This document shows, one piece after another, positions 1 through 6,441 of a stretch of DNA of 64,000 nucleotides. Numbering within the stretch: position 1 is the stretch's first letter; every line of letters begins with the position of its first letter. The notes below the pieces were generated by a model that worked only from the letters and a program-made list of their open reading frames with translations, was not told where the DNA came from and ran no database searches. Source of the DNA: Candidatus Scybalocola faecavium (GTDB lineage Bacteria > Bacillota > Clostridia > Lachnospirales > Lachnospiraceae); contig DVFP01000021.1 in NCBI GenBank assembly GCA_018713145.1, positions 1-64,000 on the forward strand, read 5' to 3'. The position numbers and the translations under genes are program-made.

Positions 1-39
1 CCTTGAACAGGAGATGCTTATATTATAACTGGAAATTTT

Positions 40-128
40 GGCCGCTTAATGTGTCCTTGGCTGACCGCCATTTAAGTCACAGGTTGGCCGCCAAATATGG
101 CACAGGTGGCCGTTTAGGCTGGCAGTCT
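40..128. repeat. Four 23-bp-phased GGCCGC-type direct repeats
   Basis: Four degenerate direct repeats begin with GGCCGC, GACCGCC, GGCCGCC and GGCCG at about 40, 63, 86 and 108, a spacing of 23, 23 and 22 bp. Two units also share a CACAGG end. Such multiple short repeats are typical of the ends of some insertion sequences, for example the IS21 family, which would then lie mostly to the left of the window. No transposase gene is visible, so the assignment is inference. Confidence 0.4.
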
Positions 129-181
129 GCATTTTTTGAAAATTTGTGAAATATATGGTTTTGCAAAATGGTATTTAACAT

Positions 182-334
182 ATGGATAGCTTAATACAAT
201 TGAAACAGATTTACAAAGAAATTTTGTTAAAATGGATAAGAGGAAAATTTTAGGGAATTCCAGAGAAATATAAAACATATCTGATTAGTAGTAATTTACC
301 ACCAGATGTTGTGGAAATGCCGTGCTACTATTGA
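182..334 (+). pseudogene. Possible decayed small gene with in-frame TAG
   Basis: An ATG at 182 opens a frame of 50 codons that is interrupted only by a TAG at 251-253 and ends at TGA 332-334. The conceptual product reads like protein on both sides of the stop (MDSLIQLKQIYKEILL before it, PEKYKTYLISSNLPPDVV after it). There is no clear ribosome binding site. It may be the broken start of a gene damaged together with the adjacent repeat/mobile-element end, or a chance open frame. The family is not recognised. Confidence 0.22.
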
Positions 335-460
335 GCTGGTAGTATTGATGTCAAAAGACAGAAAATAGAACGGAGAAAAGTACACAGTAATGGAATAGCA
401 GTCCAGTCCGGATCTCCATTCCCCCGCCTGAAATCCCCCAATCCCCCCTCGCCCCATGAA

Positions 461-502
461 TTGACACCCTGTAGTTATAATGCTATAATAAATAAAACTA
501 CA
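461..502 (+). promoter_or_regulatory. SigA promoter with BlaI-type dyad for the GNAT gene
   Basis: TTGACA (461-466), a 17-bp spacer and TATAAT (484-489) form a consensus promoter. The arms TGTAGTT (470-476) and AACTACA (496-502) form an inverted repeat straddling the -10 box. The whole segment is almost identical to the one before the BlaI-like gene at 1135-1176. TGTA/TACA half-sites are the known recognition element of BlaI/MecI/CopY repressors, although here the arms are widely spaced. Confidence 0.75.
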
Positions 503-530
503 AACCGTCAATTAATCAAAGGAGATCACT

Positions 531-1046
531 ATGATATTTATGGAAACGGATCGTTTGGTCATCCGCAATATCGAACCCAAGGACGTAGATATAATGTATG
601 ACTATCGTAACAATGAAATCTGCGCCAGGTATCAGCGGGGGCAGGCAAGGGACTATGATCGTATCCGTGTACTGGCAGAACGCCGCAAGGACGATAGAGT
701 ATCCGTTAAAGCGCCCTTTATGGCAGCGGTTGCTTTGAAAGAATCCGATGAAATGGTGGGGGAAATTGTTGTGGTGCCCGGCGAAGGCACTATCTCACTG
801 GGCTATACATTTTCCTTTAGACACCAGAGGAAAGGTTATGCCTATGAATCATTAACAGGGCTTATCAATCTGCTCCATGAGCGTTACCCGGAGCGGGCCT
901 TTGTCAGTTTTACAGAACCTGAGAATGAACCCAGTATAGCTCTGCTGAAAAAATTAGGATACAAAGATATGGGCTATGTTCCGTCTGAGAAATCTCAGAT
1001 GTTTGGCAAATGGTTAAATCAGGCAGAGAAAACAGAGAGAGTATAA
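531..1046 (+). CDS. GNAT family N-acetyltransferase
   Basis: This 171-residue protein has the layout of the RimJ/RimL-type GNAT acetyltransferases, which move an acetyl group from acetyl-CoA to an amine. The N-terminus METDRLVIRNIEPKD is the usual beta-1 opening of this family, and the segment RHQRKGYAYESL around residues 98-109 matches the acetyl-CoA pyrophosphate-binding R/Q-x-x-G-x-A/G loop. ENEPSIALLKKLGY near the end is the usual N-x-x-S-x-x-x-x-x-K-x-G-F/Y motif. The start at 531 follows AAAGGAG by eight bases; a second ATG three codons in is possible. The substrate cannot be told. Its promoter carries the same dyad as the next operon, so it is probably controlled by the BlaI-like repressor. 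Confidence 0.85.
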   Translation: MIFMETDRLVIRNIEPKDVDIMYDYRNNEICARYQRGQARDYDRIRVLAERRKDDRVSVKAPFMAAVALKESDEMVGEIVVVPGEGTISLGYTFSFRHQRKGYAYESLTGLINLLHERYPERAFVSFTEPENEPSIALLKKLGYKDMGYVPSEKSQMFGKWLNQAEKTERV

Positions 1047-1134
1047 GCAGCAGGGGAATACCAGATGATATGTATATTCTGCGTAGTGCATGCTTTAACA
1101 CTTTACAGGTCTGTTAATAAAAGTTGCTCATTGA

Positions 1135-1176
1135 TTGACAATATGTAGTTTAAATGCTATAATAAATAAAACTACA
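1135..1176 (+). promoter_or_regulatory. Promoter/operator of the BlaI-like repressor operon
   Basis: TTGACA (1135-1140), 17 bp, TATAAT (1158-1163). The perfect 8-bp arms TGTAGTTT (1144-1151) and AAACTACA (1169-1176) flank the -10 element. The sequence from the -35 box to the ribosome binding site is nearly identical to that at 461-525, so the promoter was duplicated. Repressor binding here would block RNA polymerase and give autoregulation. Confidence 0.78.
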
Positions 1177-1205
1177 AACCATCAATTAATTAAAGGGGGT
1201 ATAAT

Positions 1206-1595
1206 ATGAACCAGCATATTTCCATTTCCGAGTCGGAGTGGCGGGTGATGAAGGTTCTTTGGGATAACCATCCCCAAACACTTCCGGAAATACTGGATCG
1301 ATTGAAGGATACCGGGTGGAGCAAGACGACGATCCAGACGTATCTAGCCCGTCTGGTAAAAAAGGGGGCATTGCTGACGACGCGCCAGGGGAAGGGGTAT
1401 TTGTATGATCCGGCAGTGTCTGAGAGGGACTGCCAGCTTGCGGAAAGCCGCAGCTTTTTAAAACGGGTGTATGACGGATCTCTGTCGGAAATGGTTATGG
1501 GATTTGTAAAAAGCGGTGATCTTTCCCGGGAGGAGTTAAAGGAATTAAGAAATCTCATCGATGAGCAGGAGAAGAAGGATGGAAATCTTAAGTAA
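1206..1595 (+). CDS. BlaI/MecI/CopY family winged-helix repressor
   Basis: At 129 residues this matches the usual BlaI/MecI length. The N-terminal winged helix runs over residues 5-75, with the family signatures EWRVMKVLWD, the recognition helix region SKTTIQTYLARLVKKG and the wing GKGYLYDP. The C-terminal third (SFLKRVYDGSLSEMVMGF and the ELKELRNLID helix) is the dimerisation part that is cleaved or displaced on induction in the classic systems. ATG 1206 follows AAAGGGGG. The gene overlaps the M56 peptidase gene by 17 bases, the standard blaI-blaR1 arrangement. TACA/TGTA dyads in front of this operon, the GNAT gene and the ABC operon indicate that it controls all three. The inducer is unknown. 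Confidence 0.9.
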   Translation: MNQHISISESEWRVMKVLWDNHPQTLPEILDRLKDTGWSKTTIQTYLARLVKKGALLTTRQGKGYLYDPAVSERDCQLAESRSFLKRVYDGSLSEMVMGFVKSGDLSREELKELRNLIDEQEKKDGNLK

Positions 1596-2550
1596 TATTT
1601 TTTATGGCATGATTTTTGTTTCTGCCATGGGCAGCGTATTTTGTCTTTTGTCCCTTTTGGCAAGTCATATTTTGGGATGTACTTTACCTTTGTGGTTTTC
1701 CTTGTGTGGCATGGCATTTTTTTTATTTCCCTTCCTTTCTCCGGACGTATTTTTTATATCTCCGGAAAAAGAGGAATGGTTTAGGGGCTTTTATATTGCC
1801 TGCCGCATATGGATCGGGGGATGCGTCGTGCTTGTTGTGGGACTCAGCCTGCGGACTTTGCTGGCCAGGCGGGCGTTAAAAAGCTGCCGGATGTGCGACA
1901 GCAAGCGAATCAGGGAGGCGTGTTTTCAGACCGCTGCCCGGATGGGACTTAAGAAAATGCCCGGGCTGTATTGGGGGACTTTGGATCAGCCGATATGTGT
2001 TGCCGGGGCAGTGGGTCCGGTGATCCTTATGAATGAGGAAATCGTGGAAAAGCTCACAGATACGGAATTGATAGCAGTGTTTTTTCATGAGCTGACCCAT
2101 ATGCAGCGGCGGCATATTCTTTTGGAGCGTATTTATGACTGTGTGTGCATTTTAAACTGGCCAAATCCCTTTGTCTGGATCGCCAGAAGGGAGTTTTCTC
2201 TTCACTGCGAAACGGATTGCGATGCCCGGGCGTTAAAGGTATCCGGGGGACGGCTGACTCAGATCCAGTACGCTTCGTCGGTCCTTCGCCTGCTGGAACT
2301 GTCCGGAGCCGGAAAGATAAGGACCGGCAGAGAAACCGGCGCCCTTAGCTTTCTTTTTACAAAGCGCAGGATCAAACGGATCCTTACAACGCCATCAAAG
2401 ATTAAAACCGGGATCGTGACGGCGGCATTGGCTCTTTGCCTTGTACTGATGCTGATCTTTTCCATGGGATTCAGCAGACAGCATTTTTATCCTTATCCGG
2501 CTTATAACGTGGGAAATGAATATGCGGCAGGGGCACAAGGTGACCGCTGA
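1579..2550 (+). CDS. M56 family (BlaR1-like) membrane metallopeptidase, no sensor domain
   Basis: This 323-residue integral membrane protein belongs to peptidase family M56. It has hydrophobic segments near residues 5-30, 33-55 and 75-95, then the cytoplasmic protease region with the zinc motif HELTH (about residue 175, followed by MQRRH), a probable third ligand in FSLHCETDCDARAL, and a last transmembrane helix near residues 283-303. BlaR1/MecR1 are about 585-600 residues long and end in an extracellular penicillin-binding sensor; here only about 20 residues follow the last helix. It probably cleaves or inactivates the BlaI-like repressor in response to another signal. ATG 1579 is preceded by AGGAGAAGG; an ATG at 1561 lies inside the upstream gene without a good site. 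Confidence 0.85.
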   Translation: MEILSNIFYGMIFVSAMGSVFCLLSLLASHILGCTLPLWFSLCGMAFFLFPFLSPDVFFISPEKEEWFRGFYIACRIWIGGCVVLVVGLSLRTLLARRALKSCRMCDSKRIREACFQTAARMGLKKMPGLYWGTLDQPICVAGAVGPVILMNEEIVEKLTDTELIAVFFHELTHMQRRHILLERIYDCVCILNWPNPFVWIARREFSLHCETDCDARALKVSGGRLTQIQYASSVLRLLELSGAGKIRTGRETGALSFLFTKRRIKRILTTPSKIKTGIVTAALALCLVLMLIFSMGFSRQHFYPYPAYNVGNEYAAGAQGDR

Positions 2551-2603
2551 TCCATGTAAGCAGGATGTGAGCAGCCCCCCTTGTTTTATACCTGTTTATC
2601 GGG

Positions 2604-2706
2604 GAGCACTTTCATATAACGCGGATTACAGTGCTTTCATATAATGGGGACTACAGTGCCGTGCAGCGTGGTTTACAGTATTTTCATATAATGCGGGTTG
2701 CAGTCA
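2604..2706. repeat. Tandem ~25-bp repeats upstream of the ABC operon
   Basis: Units of about 25 bp with the form TTTCATATAAtGcGGaTTaCAGTGC start at 2610, 2635 and 2682; a degenerate fourth copy (GTGGTTTACAGT) fills 2657-2681. Each full unit contains a CATATAA(T) string resembling a -10 box, and the last supplies TTGCAG, the -35 box of the promoter used by the ABC operon. No protein-coding frame is evident. The function is unknown; candidates are additional regulator sites or slippage-generated promoter copies. Confidence 0.6.
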
Positions 2707-2746
2707 GTGACCCGTATTTTTATAAAAAATAAATCTACAAATGTAG
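2698..2746 (+). promoter_or_regulatory. Promoter with canonical BlaI operator for the ABC exporter
   Basis: TTGCAG (2698-2703), a 17-bp spacer and TATAAA (2721-2726) form a plausible SigA promoter. Directly downstream is CTACA-AA-TGTAG (2735-2746), which fits the TACAnnTGTA core recognised by BlaI/MecI/CopY proteins and would lie across the transcription start. The ribosome binding site AAGGAGG follows at 2752-2758. Confidence 0.78.
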
Positions 2747-2763
2747 TTAAAAAGGAGGCAATT

Positions 2764-3660
2764 ATGCAAAGGAATATTGAAATCTGTCATTTTACAAAAA
2801 GGTATAAAAATGGCGTTACGGCCCTGGAGGATGTCAGCTTTCAGGTGGGAAGGGGTGTTTTTGGCTTATTGGGACATAACGGGGCGGGAAAGTCCACGCT
2901 GATGAAAGGGCTGGTGACGGTTCTGGCGCCCTCGTCCGGGCGGATTTGTGTCTGCGGTTATGATACAGTAAAGCAGGGCAGTGAAGTCCGGGCAAGAGTA
3001 GGGTATCTGCCCCAGGAGCTGGCCATGTACCCATCCCTTTCCGTGTTTGATTTTGTAAATTATATGGCATGTCTGAAAGGGGTTCATGACAAAAAAGAAG
3101 TGTATAAGGTGCTGGAGGAAGTGGAAATGGCGGAATTTTCCAGACGCAGGATCGGACAGCTTTCCGGGGGCATGAAGCGGAGAGTGGGCATTGCCCAGGC
3201 TCTTGTGGGAAATCCCCGGATTCTTGTGGTTGACGAGCCTACCGCTGGACTTGATCCGGAGGAGCGGGTGCGTTTTCGGGGCCTTTTGTCCCGGTACGCT
3301 AGGGAGGACCGGACAGTTTTGCTTTCCACCCATATTGTTGAGGATGTGTATCAGCTTTGCGAAAATATTGCTGTTTTGCGGAAGGGCCGCCTGTTTTACG
3401 CCGGTACATCGGCGGCGCTGATGGAGCAGGTGCGGGGCCGGGTAAAAATCCTTCATTTGGAAAATGAGGCCCAGCTCATTGCCCTGCAAAAGAAAGCAGT
3501 AGTATTATCTACAGCCTATGACCGTCAGGGACTGACAGCCAGGATCATGGATGAAAATGGGGTGTTTTCTCAAAACGGCGGATTTTTACAGGCGGAACCG
3601 GCTGAGGTGACCCTGGAGGACGCATATGTGTATTGTATGGGAGGAAAGGCTCATGAATAA
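2764..3660 (+). CDS. ABC transporter ATP-binding protein
   Basis: A 298-residue nucleotide-binding subunit with Walker A GHNGAGKST, the signature LSGGMKRR, Walker B ILVVDEPT and a switch histidine in LLSTHIVED. About 70 residues after the ATPase core form the regulatory tail common in ABC-2 type exporters (drug, bacteriocin or antibiotic-resistance type). ATG 2764 follows AAAGGAGG; an upstream in-frame start at 2698 falls in the promoter and is rejected. The gene overlaps the first permease gene by 8 bases. The BlaI-type operator directly in front suggests that it is induced with the repressor/protease pair, perhaps as a response to cell-envelope stress; the exported compound is unknown. Confidence 0.9.
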   Translation: MQRNIEICHFTKRYKNGVTALEDVSFQVGRGVFGLLGHNGAGKSTLMKGLVTVLAPSSGRICVCGYDTVKQGSEVRARVGYLPQELAMYPSLSVFDFVNYMACLKGVHDKKEVYKVLEEVEMAEFSRRRIGQLSGGMKRRVGIAQALVGNPRILVVDEPTAGLDPEERVRFRGLLSRYAREDRTVLLSTHIVEDVYQLCENIAVLRKGRLFYAGTSAALMEQVRGRVKILHLENEAQLIALQKKAVVLSTAYDRQGLTARIMDENGVFSQNGGFLQAEPAEVTLEDAYVYCMGGKAHE

Positions 3661-4414
3661 AATGTTTGCAGTGATCCATTATGAGTTTAAAATGCAGTTT
3701 TTCCGTCTTGGGTCATGGGGGGTTTTTGCTGCCGCGGCAGTCCTTTCTCTGCTGGATAATTTCCCGTCAGCCGGAAATCTAGCCCGCCTGGAGTTTTTAA
3801 AAGATCCGGCATATTTTGTGTACCGGGTCATGAGCCTGGACAGTCTCGTGTTGTTATTTGGCTTAATGTTTTTGCTGGCGGGGCGTATCCCTCTGGATAG
3901 AAAAACCGGGATGACGCCTGTGCTTATGGCGTCCCGCCTGAAAAAATGGCAGTATGTATCCGGGAAGCTGCTGGGGGGATTTTTGTATGTTTACGCTATG
4001 GTATGCATTTTCCTTCTGGCAGATACGGTCATTTACTTTATTGCCGCGCCCTTTAAGGCAGCATTGGCCGACTGTGCCATCCCTCTGGCTAAAGCGTGGA
4101 TTTTCTGCGCCTTTCCGGTAAGCTTGTGTGTAAGCTTTTGTTCAGTGGCATTGGCGGGAATGATGGATATTCGTCTGTTTTATATTCTTGCTGCCATATA
4201 CTTTGGGGTTAATGCCATGTATGTCGGTTCGGCGGAGACTATGCCCTTTTATCTGCTGACCAGCGGTGACCTGGTCCGTCTGTTGTGGGTGCATCCTAGG
4301 TGGCCCTTTGTAACTATGGAAAGCGTGTGGGCTAATGGAGCCTTTCTTTTGGGAACCGGGCTTGGAGCGGGATGCCTTTTGTTTTTAAAACATAAATTTT
4401 GGAGGGTACAATGA
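3653..4414 (+). CDS. ABC-2 type transporter permease subunit
   Basis: A 253-residue membrane protein with about six hydrophobic segments, starting with the helix at GSWGVFAAAAVLSLL and ending GAFLLGTGLGAGCLLFL before a basic tail. It is the likely membrane partner of the preceding ATPase. ATG 3653 has GGGAGGAAA in front and overlaps the ATPase stop; the upstream ATG at 3626 lies inside the ATPase gene. The end overlaps the next permease in an ATGA junction, which indicates translational coupling. No specific family could be named by eye; the LDRKTGMTPVLMASRLKK stretch after the second helix resembles the cytoplasmic loop of ABC-2 permeases. Confidence 0.75.
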   Translation: MNKMFAVIHYEFKMQFFRLGSWGVFAAAAVLSLLDNFPSAGNLARLEFLKDPAYFVYRVMSLDSLVLLFGLMFLLAGRIPLDRKTGMTPVLMASRLKKWQYVSGKLLGGFLYVYAMVCIFLLADTVIYFIAAPFKAALADCAIPLAKAWIFCAFPVSLCVSFCSVALAGMMDIRLFYILAAIYFGVNAMYVGSAETMPFYLLTSGDLVRLLWVHPRWPFVTMESVWANGAFLLGTGLGAGCLLFLKHKFWRVQ

Positions 4415-5064
4415 CGGATCAAACAAAAAATAAGATGATAACAGAGCAAATGAAAAATGAGATAAAGATCATGGGAATCAATTTTTTTATTGTGTCCGGG
4501 GCGCTTTTGACAGGGATCCTTGTGTTGGGAGGTATTTCCGGAGAGCTACTTGATTTTTATCCGGTGAGCTTTGAAGTGATCTTTCCTTTTTTTACAGCCA
4601 TTGCTGTGGGAGAATGGGGAAAGATAAAGGCAGACAGTAATTTTGACATGATCGCCGCTCAGACCCGGTCTCTTTTTAAATGGACCACCTTAAGGTACTT
4701 TACAGTTTTTGGCATTTCAGGTGTTTTTGCCATCCTGACCATGGCAGGGGCATCCCTGATCCGTTATCAGCGGCCTTTATGGGAACTGATGGCCATGTAT
4801 TTTCCTACGGCGTTCTTTTTATCCTCTTTATGCGGGCTGGCGGGCATCCTGTGCCGGCAGGAGCATATAGCTGCCTTAGTCAGCGGTATCGTATGGATGG
4901 TTATGCTTTTGGTGAGGAGTTTGCTGAGAATACCCGGCATAGAGTATATTTACCTGTTTATCCGGTTTGCCGGGGATGAGAATCATATCTGGCTGTGGAA
5001 TAAGGGAATCCTTACATTGATGGGTTTTGTTTTGTGGGGGATGATTTACCGGATTTTAAAATAA
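4411..5064 (+). CDS. Second membrane subunit of the ABC exporter
   Basis: A 217-residue protein with a short charged N-terminus followed by about six hydrophobic segments, coupled to the preceding permease through an ATGA overlap. ATG 4411 follows GGAGGGTACA. It probably forms a heteromeric channel with the upstream permease. No motif beyond the membrane topology is recognisable. It is the last gene of the operon and converges on the tRNA cluster; the AT-rich stretch at 5058-5068 is the only terminator-like sequence between them. Confidence 0.65.
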   Translation: MTDQTKNKMITEQMKNEIKIMGINFFIVSGALLTGILVLGGISGELLDFYPVSFEVIFPFFTAIAVGEWGKIKADSNFDMIAAQTRSLFKWTTLRYFTVFGISGVFAILTMAGASLIRYQRPLWELMAMYFPTAFFLSSLCGLAGILCRQEHIAALVSGIVWMVMLLVRSLLRIPGIEYIYLFIRFAGDENHIWLWNKGILTLMGFVLWGMIYRILK

Positions 5065-5068
5065 AAAA

Positions 5069-5148
5069 TGCGGATGACAGGAATCGAACCTGCACACCGA
5101 AGTACCAGATCCTAAGTCTGGCGCGTCTGCCAGTTCCGCCACATCCGC
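5069..5148 (-). tRNA. tRNA-Leu (anticodon UAG)
   Basis: The reverse strand folds as a cloverleaf: acceptor GCGGATG pairing with CATCCGC plus discriminator A, an anticodon stem CCAGA/TCTGG around the loop CTTAGGA (anticodon TAG), an extended variable arm, and a T arm with GGTTCGATT. A long variable arm and a discriminator A are expected for leucine. The 3' CCA is not encoded, consistent with the CCA-adding enzyme gene at 47132. Confidence 0.93.
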
Positions 5149-5152
5149 ATAA

Positions 5153-5225
5153 TGAGACATCGGGGGTTCGAACCCCGGACACCCAGATTAAAAGTCTGGT
5201 GCTCTACCAACTGAGCTAATATCCC
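5153..5225 (-). tRNA. tRNA-Lys (anticodon UUU)
   Basis: On the reverse strand the acceptor GGGATAT pairs with ATGTCTC through two G-U wobbles, followed by discriminator A. The D arm contains AGCTCAGTTGGTAGAGC, the anticodon stem CCAGA/TCTGG encloses CTTTTAA (anticodon TTT) and the T arm is CCGGGGTTCGAACCCCCG. It lies 4 bases upstream of tRNA-Leu in the same transcript. Confidence 0.95.
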
Positions 5226-5264
5226 ATAACAATATAAATGCAGGGTCGTTTATTACCCTGCAAA

Positions 5265-5337
5265 CTGGGCTAGCTGGATTCGAACCAGCGTAATGCAGGA
5301 GTCAAAGTCCTGTGCCTTACCGCTTGGCGATAGCCCA
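5265..5337 (-). tRNA. tRNA-Gln (anticodon UUG)
   Basis: The reverse strand gives acceptor TGGGCTA/TAGCCCA with discriminator G, the typical glutamine D arm ATCGCCAAGCGGTAAGGC, an anticodon stem CAGGA/TCCTG around CTTTGAC (anticodon TTG), and the T arm GCTGGTTCGAATCCAGC. It is the first gene of the three-tRNA transcript. Confidence 0.95.
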
Positions 5338-5366
5338 TCAATAATCCATTCTGTGAAACGATATTA

Positions 5367-5395
5367 ATGATAGCAAAATCAGGCGTTTTTGTCAA
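5367..5395 (-). promoter_or_regulatory. Promoter of the tRNA cluster
   Basis: On the minus strand TTGACA (5395-5390), 17 bp, TATCAT (5372-5367) lies about 30 bases upstream of tRNA-Gln. No other promoter-like sequence is seen before the tRNAs. Confidence 0.7.
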
Positions 5396-5460
5396 CAGTT
5401 TTTCCGTGTATAAATTTTTATTTGCCGGGCCATCCTAATGAAGGTAAGGAGGAATGTATT

Positions 5461-5778
5461 ATGACAAATTTAAAATGTAATGCAAAAAACTGTATCCACA
5501 ATGAAAGCCCGTATTGCTGTATTTCCCATATTTGTGTTGGAGGAACAAAGGCTATGACTGAGTCAGAGACTTGCTGCGACAATTTCCAGGAACGCCGGGA
5601 AAATGCAATGAACAGTTGCTGCAGCAAGGAGAAAAATCCTATGGTGGATATTGAATGTAAAGCAAGCCATTGTATTTACAATGAAGCCTTCCGCTGTCAG
5701 GCAAAGGAAGTCTGTATTTCCGGTCCCAGCGCCAGTGTTTGCGATGAAACCCGCTGCTCTACTTTTAAGGCCAGATAG
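5461..5778 (+). CDS. DUF1540 domain protein (two cysteine-rich repeats)
   Basis: This 105-residue protein contains two copies of the DUF1540 cysteine motif. Each has a C-x-A-x-x-C-I-H/Y-N-E core, then further cysteines (CCISHICVGG and CQAKEVCISG), and ends in a C-x-x-F/T-F closing motif (CCDNF, CSTF). The cysteine spacing suggests a small metal-binding fold. DUF1540 proteins are common in spore-forming Firmicutes but have no assigned function. ATG 5461 follows AAGGAGG; an upstream in-frame ATG at 5389 lies in the region of the tRNA promoter. It is transcribed alone. Confidence 0.85.
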   Translation: MTNLKCNAKNCIHNESPYCCISHICVGGTKAMTESETCCDNFQERRENAMNSCCSKEKNPMVDIECKASHCIYNEAFRCQAKEVCISGPSASVCDETRCSTFKAR

Positions 5779-6134
5779 GATGCGGACTTAAAAGCGAGAA
5801 CCGCAGCTCTTCATTTTGGAAGAGGGACTTTTGCCCGGGGCTTGATTTAAACGATGACTTTGGCAGGAACTACGGCAGTTTCAGGCTGGCCGCGCCGGCT
5901 GGAAAATTTCTTCTGGCGCGGCTGTATGCCGGGCATTTCTATGTATATCCGCCTGTTTTTTTGGAGAATGTGTAACTATTCCGTCAGATCTGCGCATTTT
6001 CTGGGCAGACCGTGAGAAAATGATTTAAGAGTGCAAAAATCTCATCGACTAAGGCGATTTGAAATGGATTTTTGCATGTAATAGTTCAGTTGGCTGAACT
6101 GTTACAAGAATGTTTTGAAAATAGGATTAAAAGG
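5779..6134. other. Intergenic region before citrate synthase promoter
   Basis: No gene is seen here. The only structure is a GC-rich inverted repeat, GCCGCGCC (5889-5896) and GGCGCGGC (5915-5922), with an 18-base loop. It is not followed by a T run, so it is a poor terminator candidate. Confidence 0.5.
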
Positions 6135-6260
6135 TTGACAATTTTGTGACATTTCATTTATAATGGTAGAACAGAGCATTTTACATATAGACAAGATCAT
6201 CTGCTAAGCGCAGGATATGCAGTAGTAGGTATATCTGCTGCTAACATTCAAAGATCCTGC
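6135..6260 (+). promoter_or_regulatory. Citrate synthase promoter and structured 5' leader
   Basis: TTGACA (6135-6140), an 18-bp spacer and TATAAT (6159-6164) give a strong promoter, implying a leader of about 270 bases before the start at 6442. Within it GCAGGAT (6210-6216) pairs with ATCCTGC (6254-6260), enclosing a second stem GCAGTAG (6219-6225) with CTGCTGC (6235-6241). The structure matches no riboswitch class that I recognise. Confidence 0.6.
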
Positions 6261-6441
6261 AGTTATTATTCATTTCGTGGTTGTTGCTGGGAGGATGACA
6301 GGATTATATTTTCCCGGACAAACAGATTTAATCCCCAGGATGTACCTGTAAAATTGTTATCATTGTATTAAAAGCCGATCCGATGTTTCTTTCGGAGGAT
6401 GACTTTTACTATTTTTTAAATATTAGAGAGGTGGGTGGCTT

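Noticed and set aside
3084-3329. Minus-strand frames opposite the ABC ATPase
   Set aside because: They have no ribosome binding sites and no protein-like domain; they mirror the ATPase codons.
4680-4979. 99-codon plus-strand frame inside the third ABC subunit
   Set aside because: It overlaps a well-supported gene in another frame and has no ribosome binding site.
5889-5922. Terminator after the DUF1540 gene
   Set aside because: The GC-rich inverted repeat has an 18-base loop and no T run.
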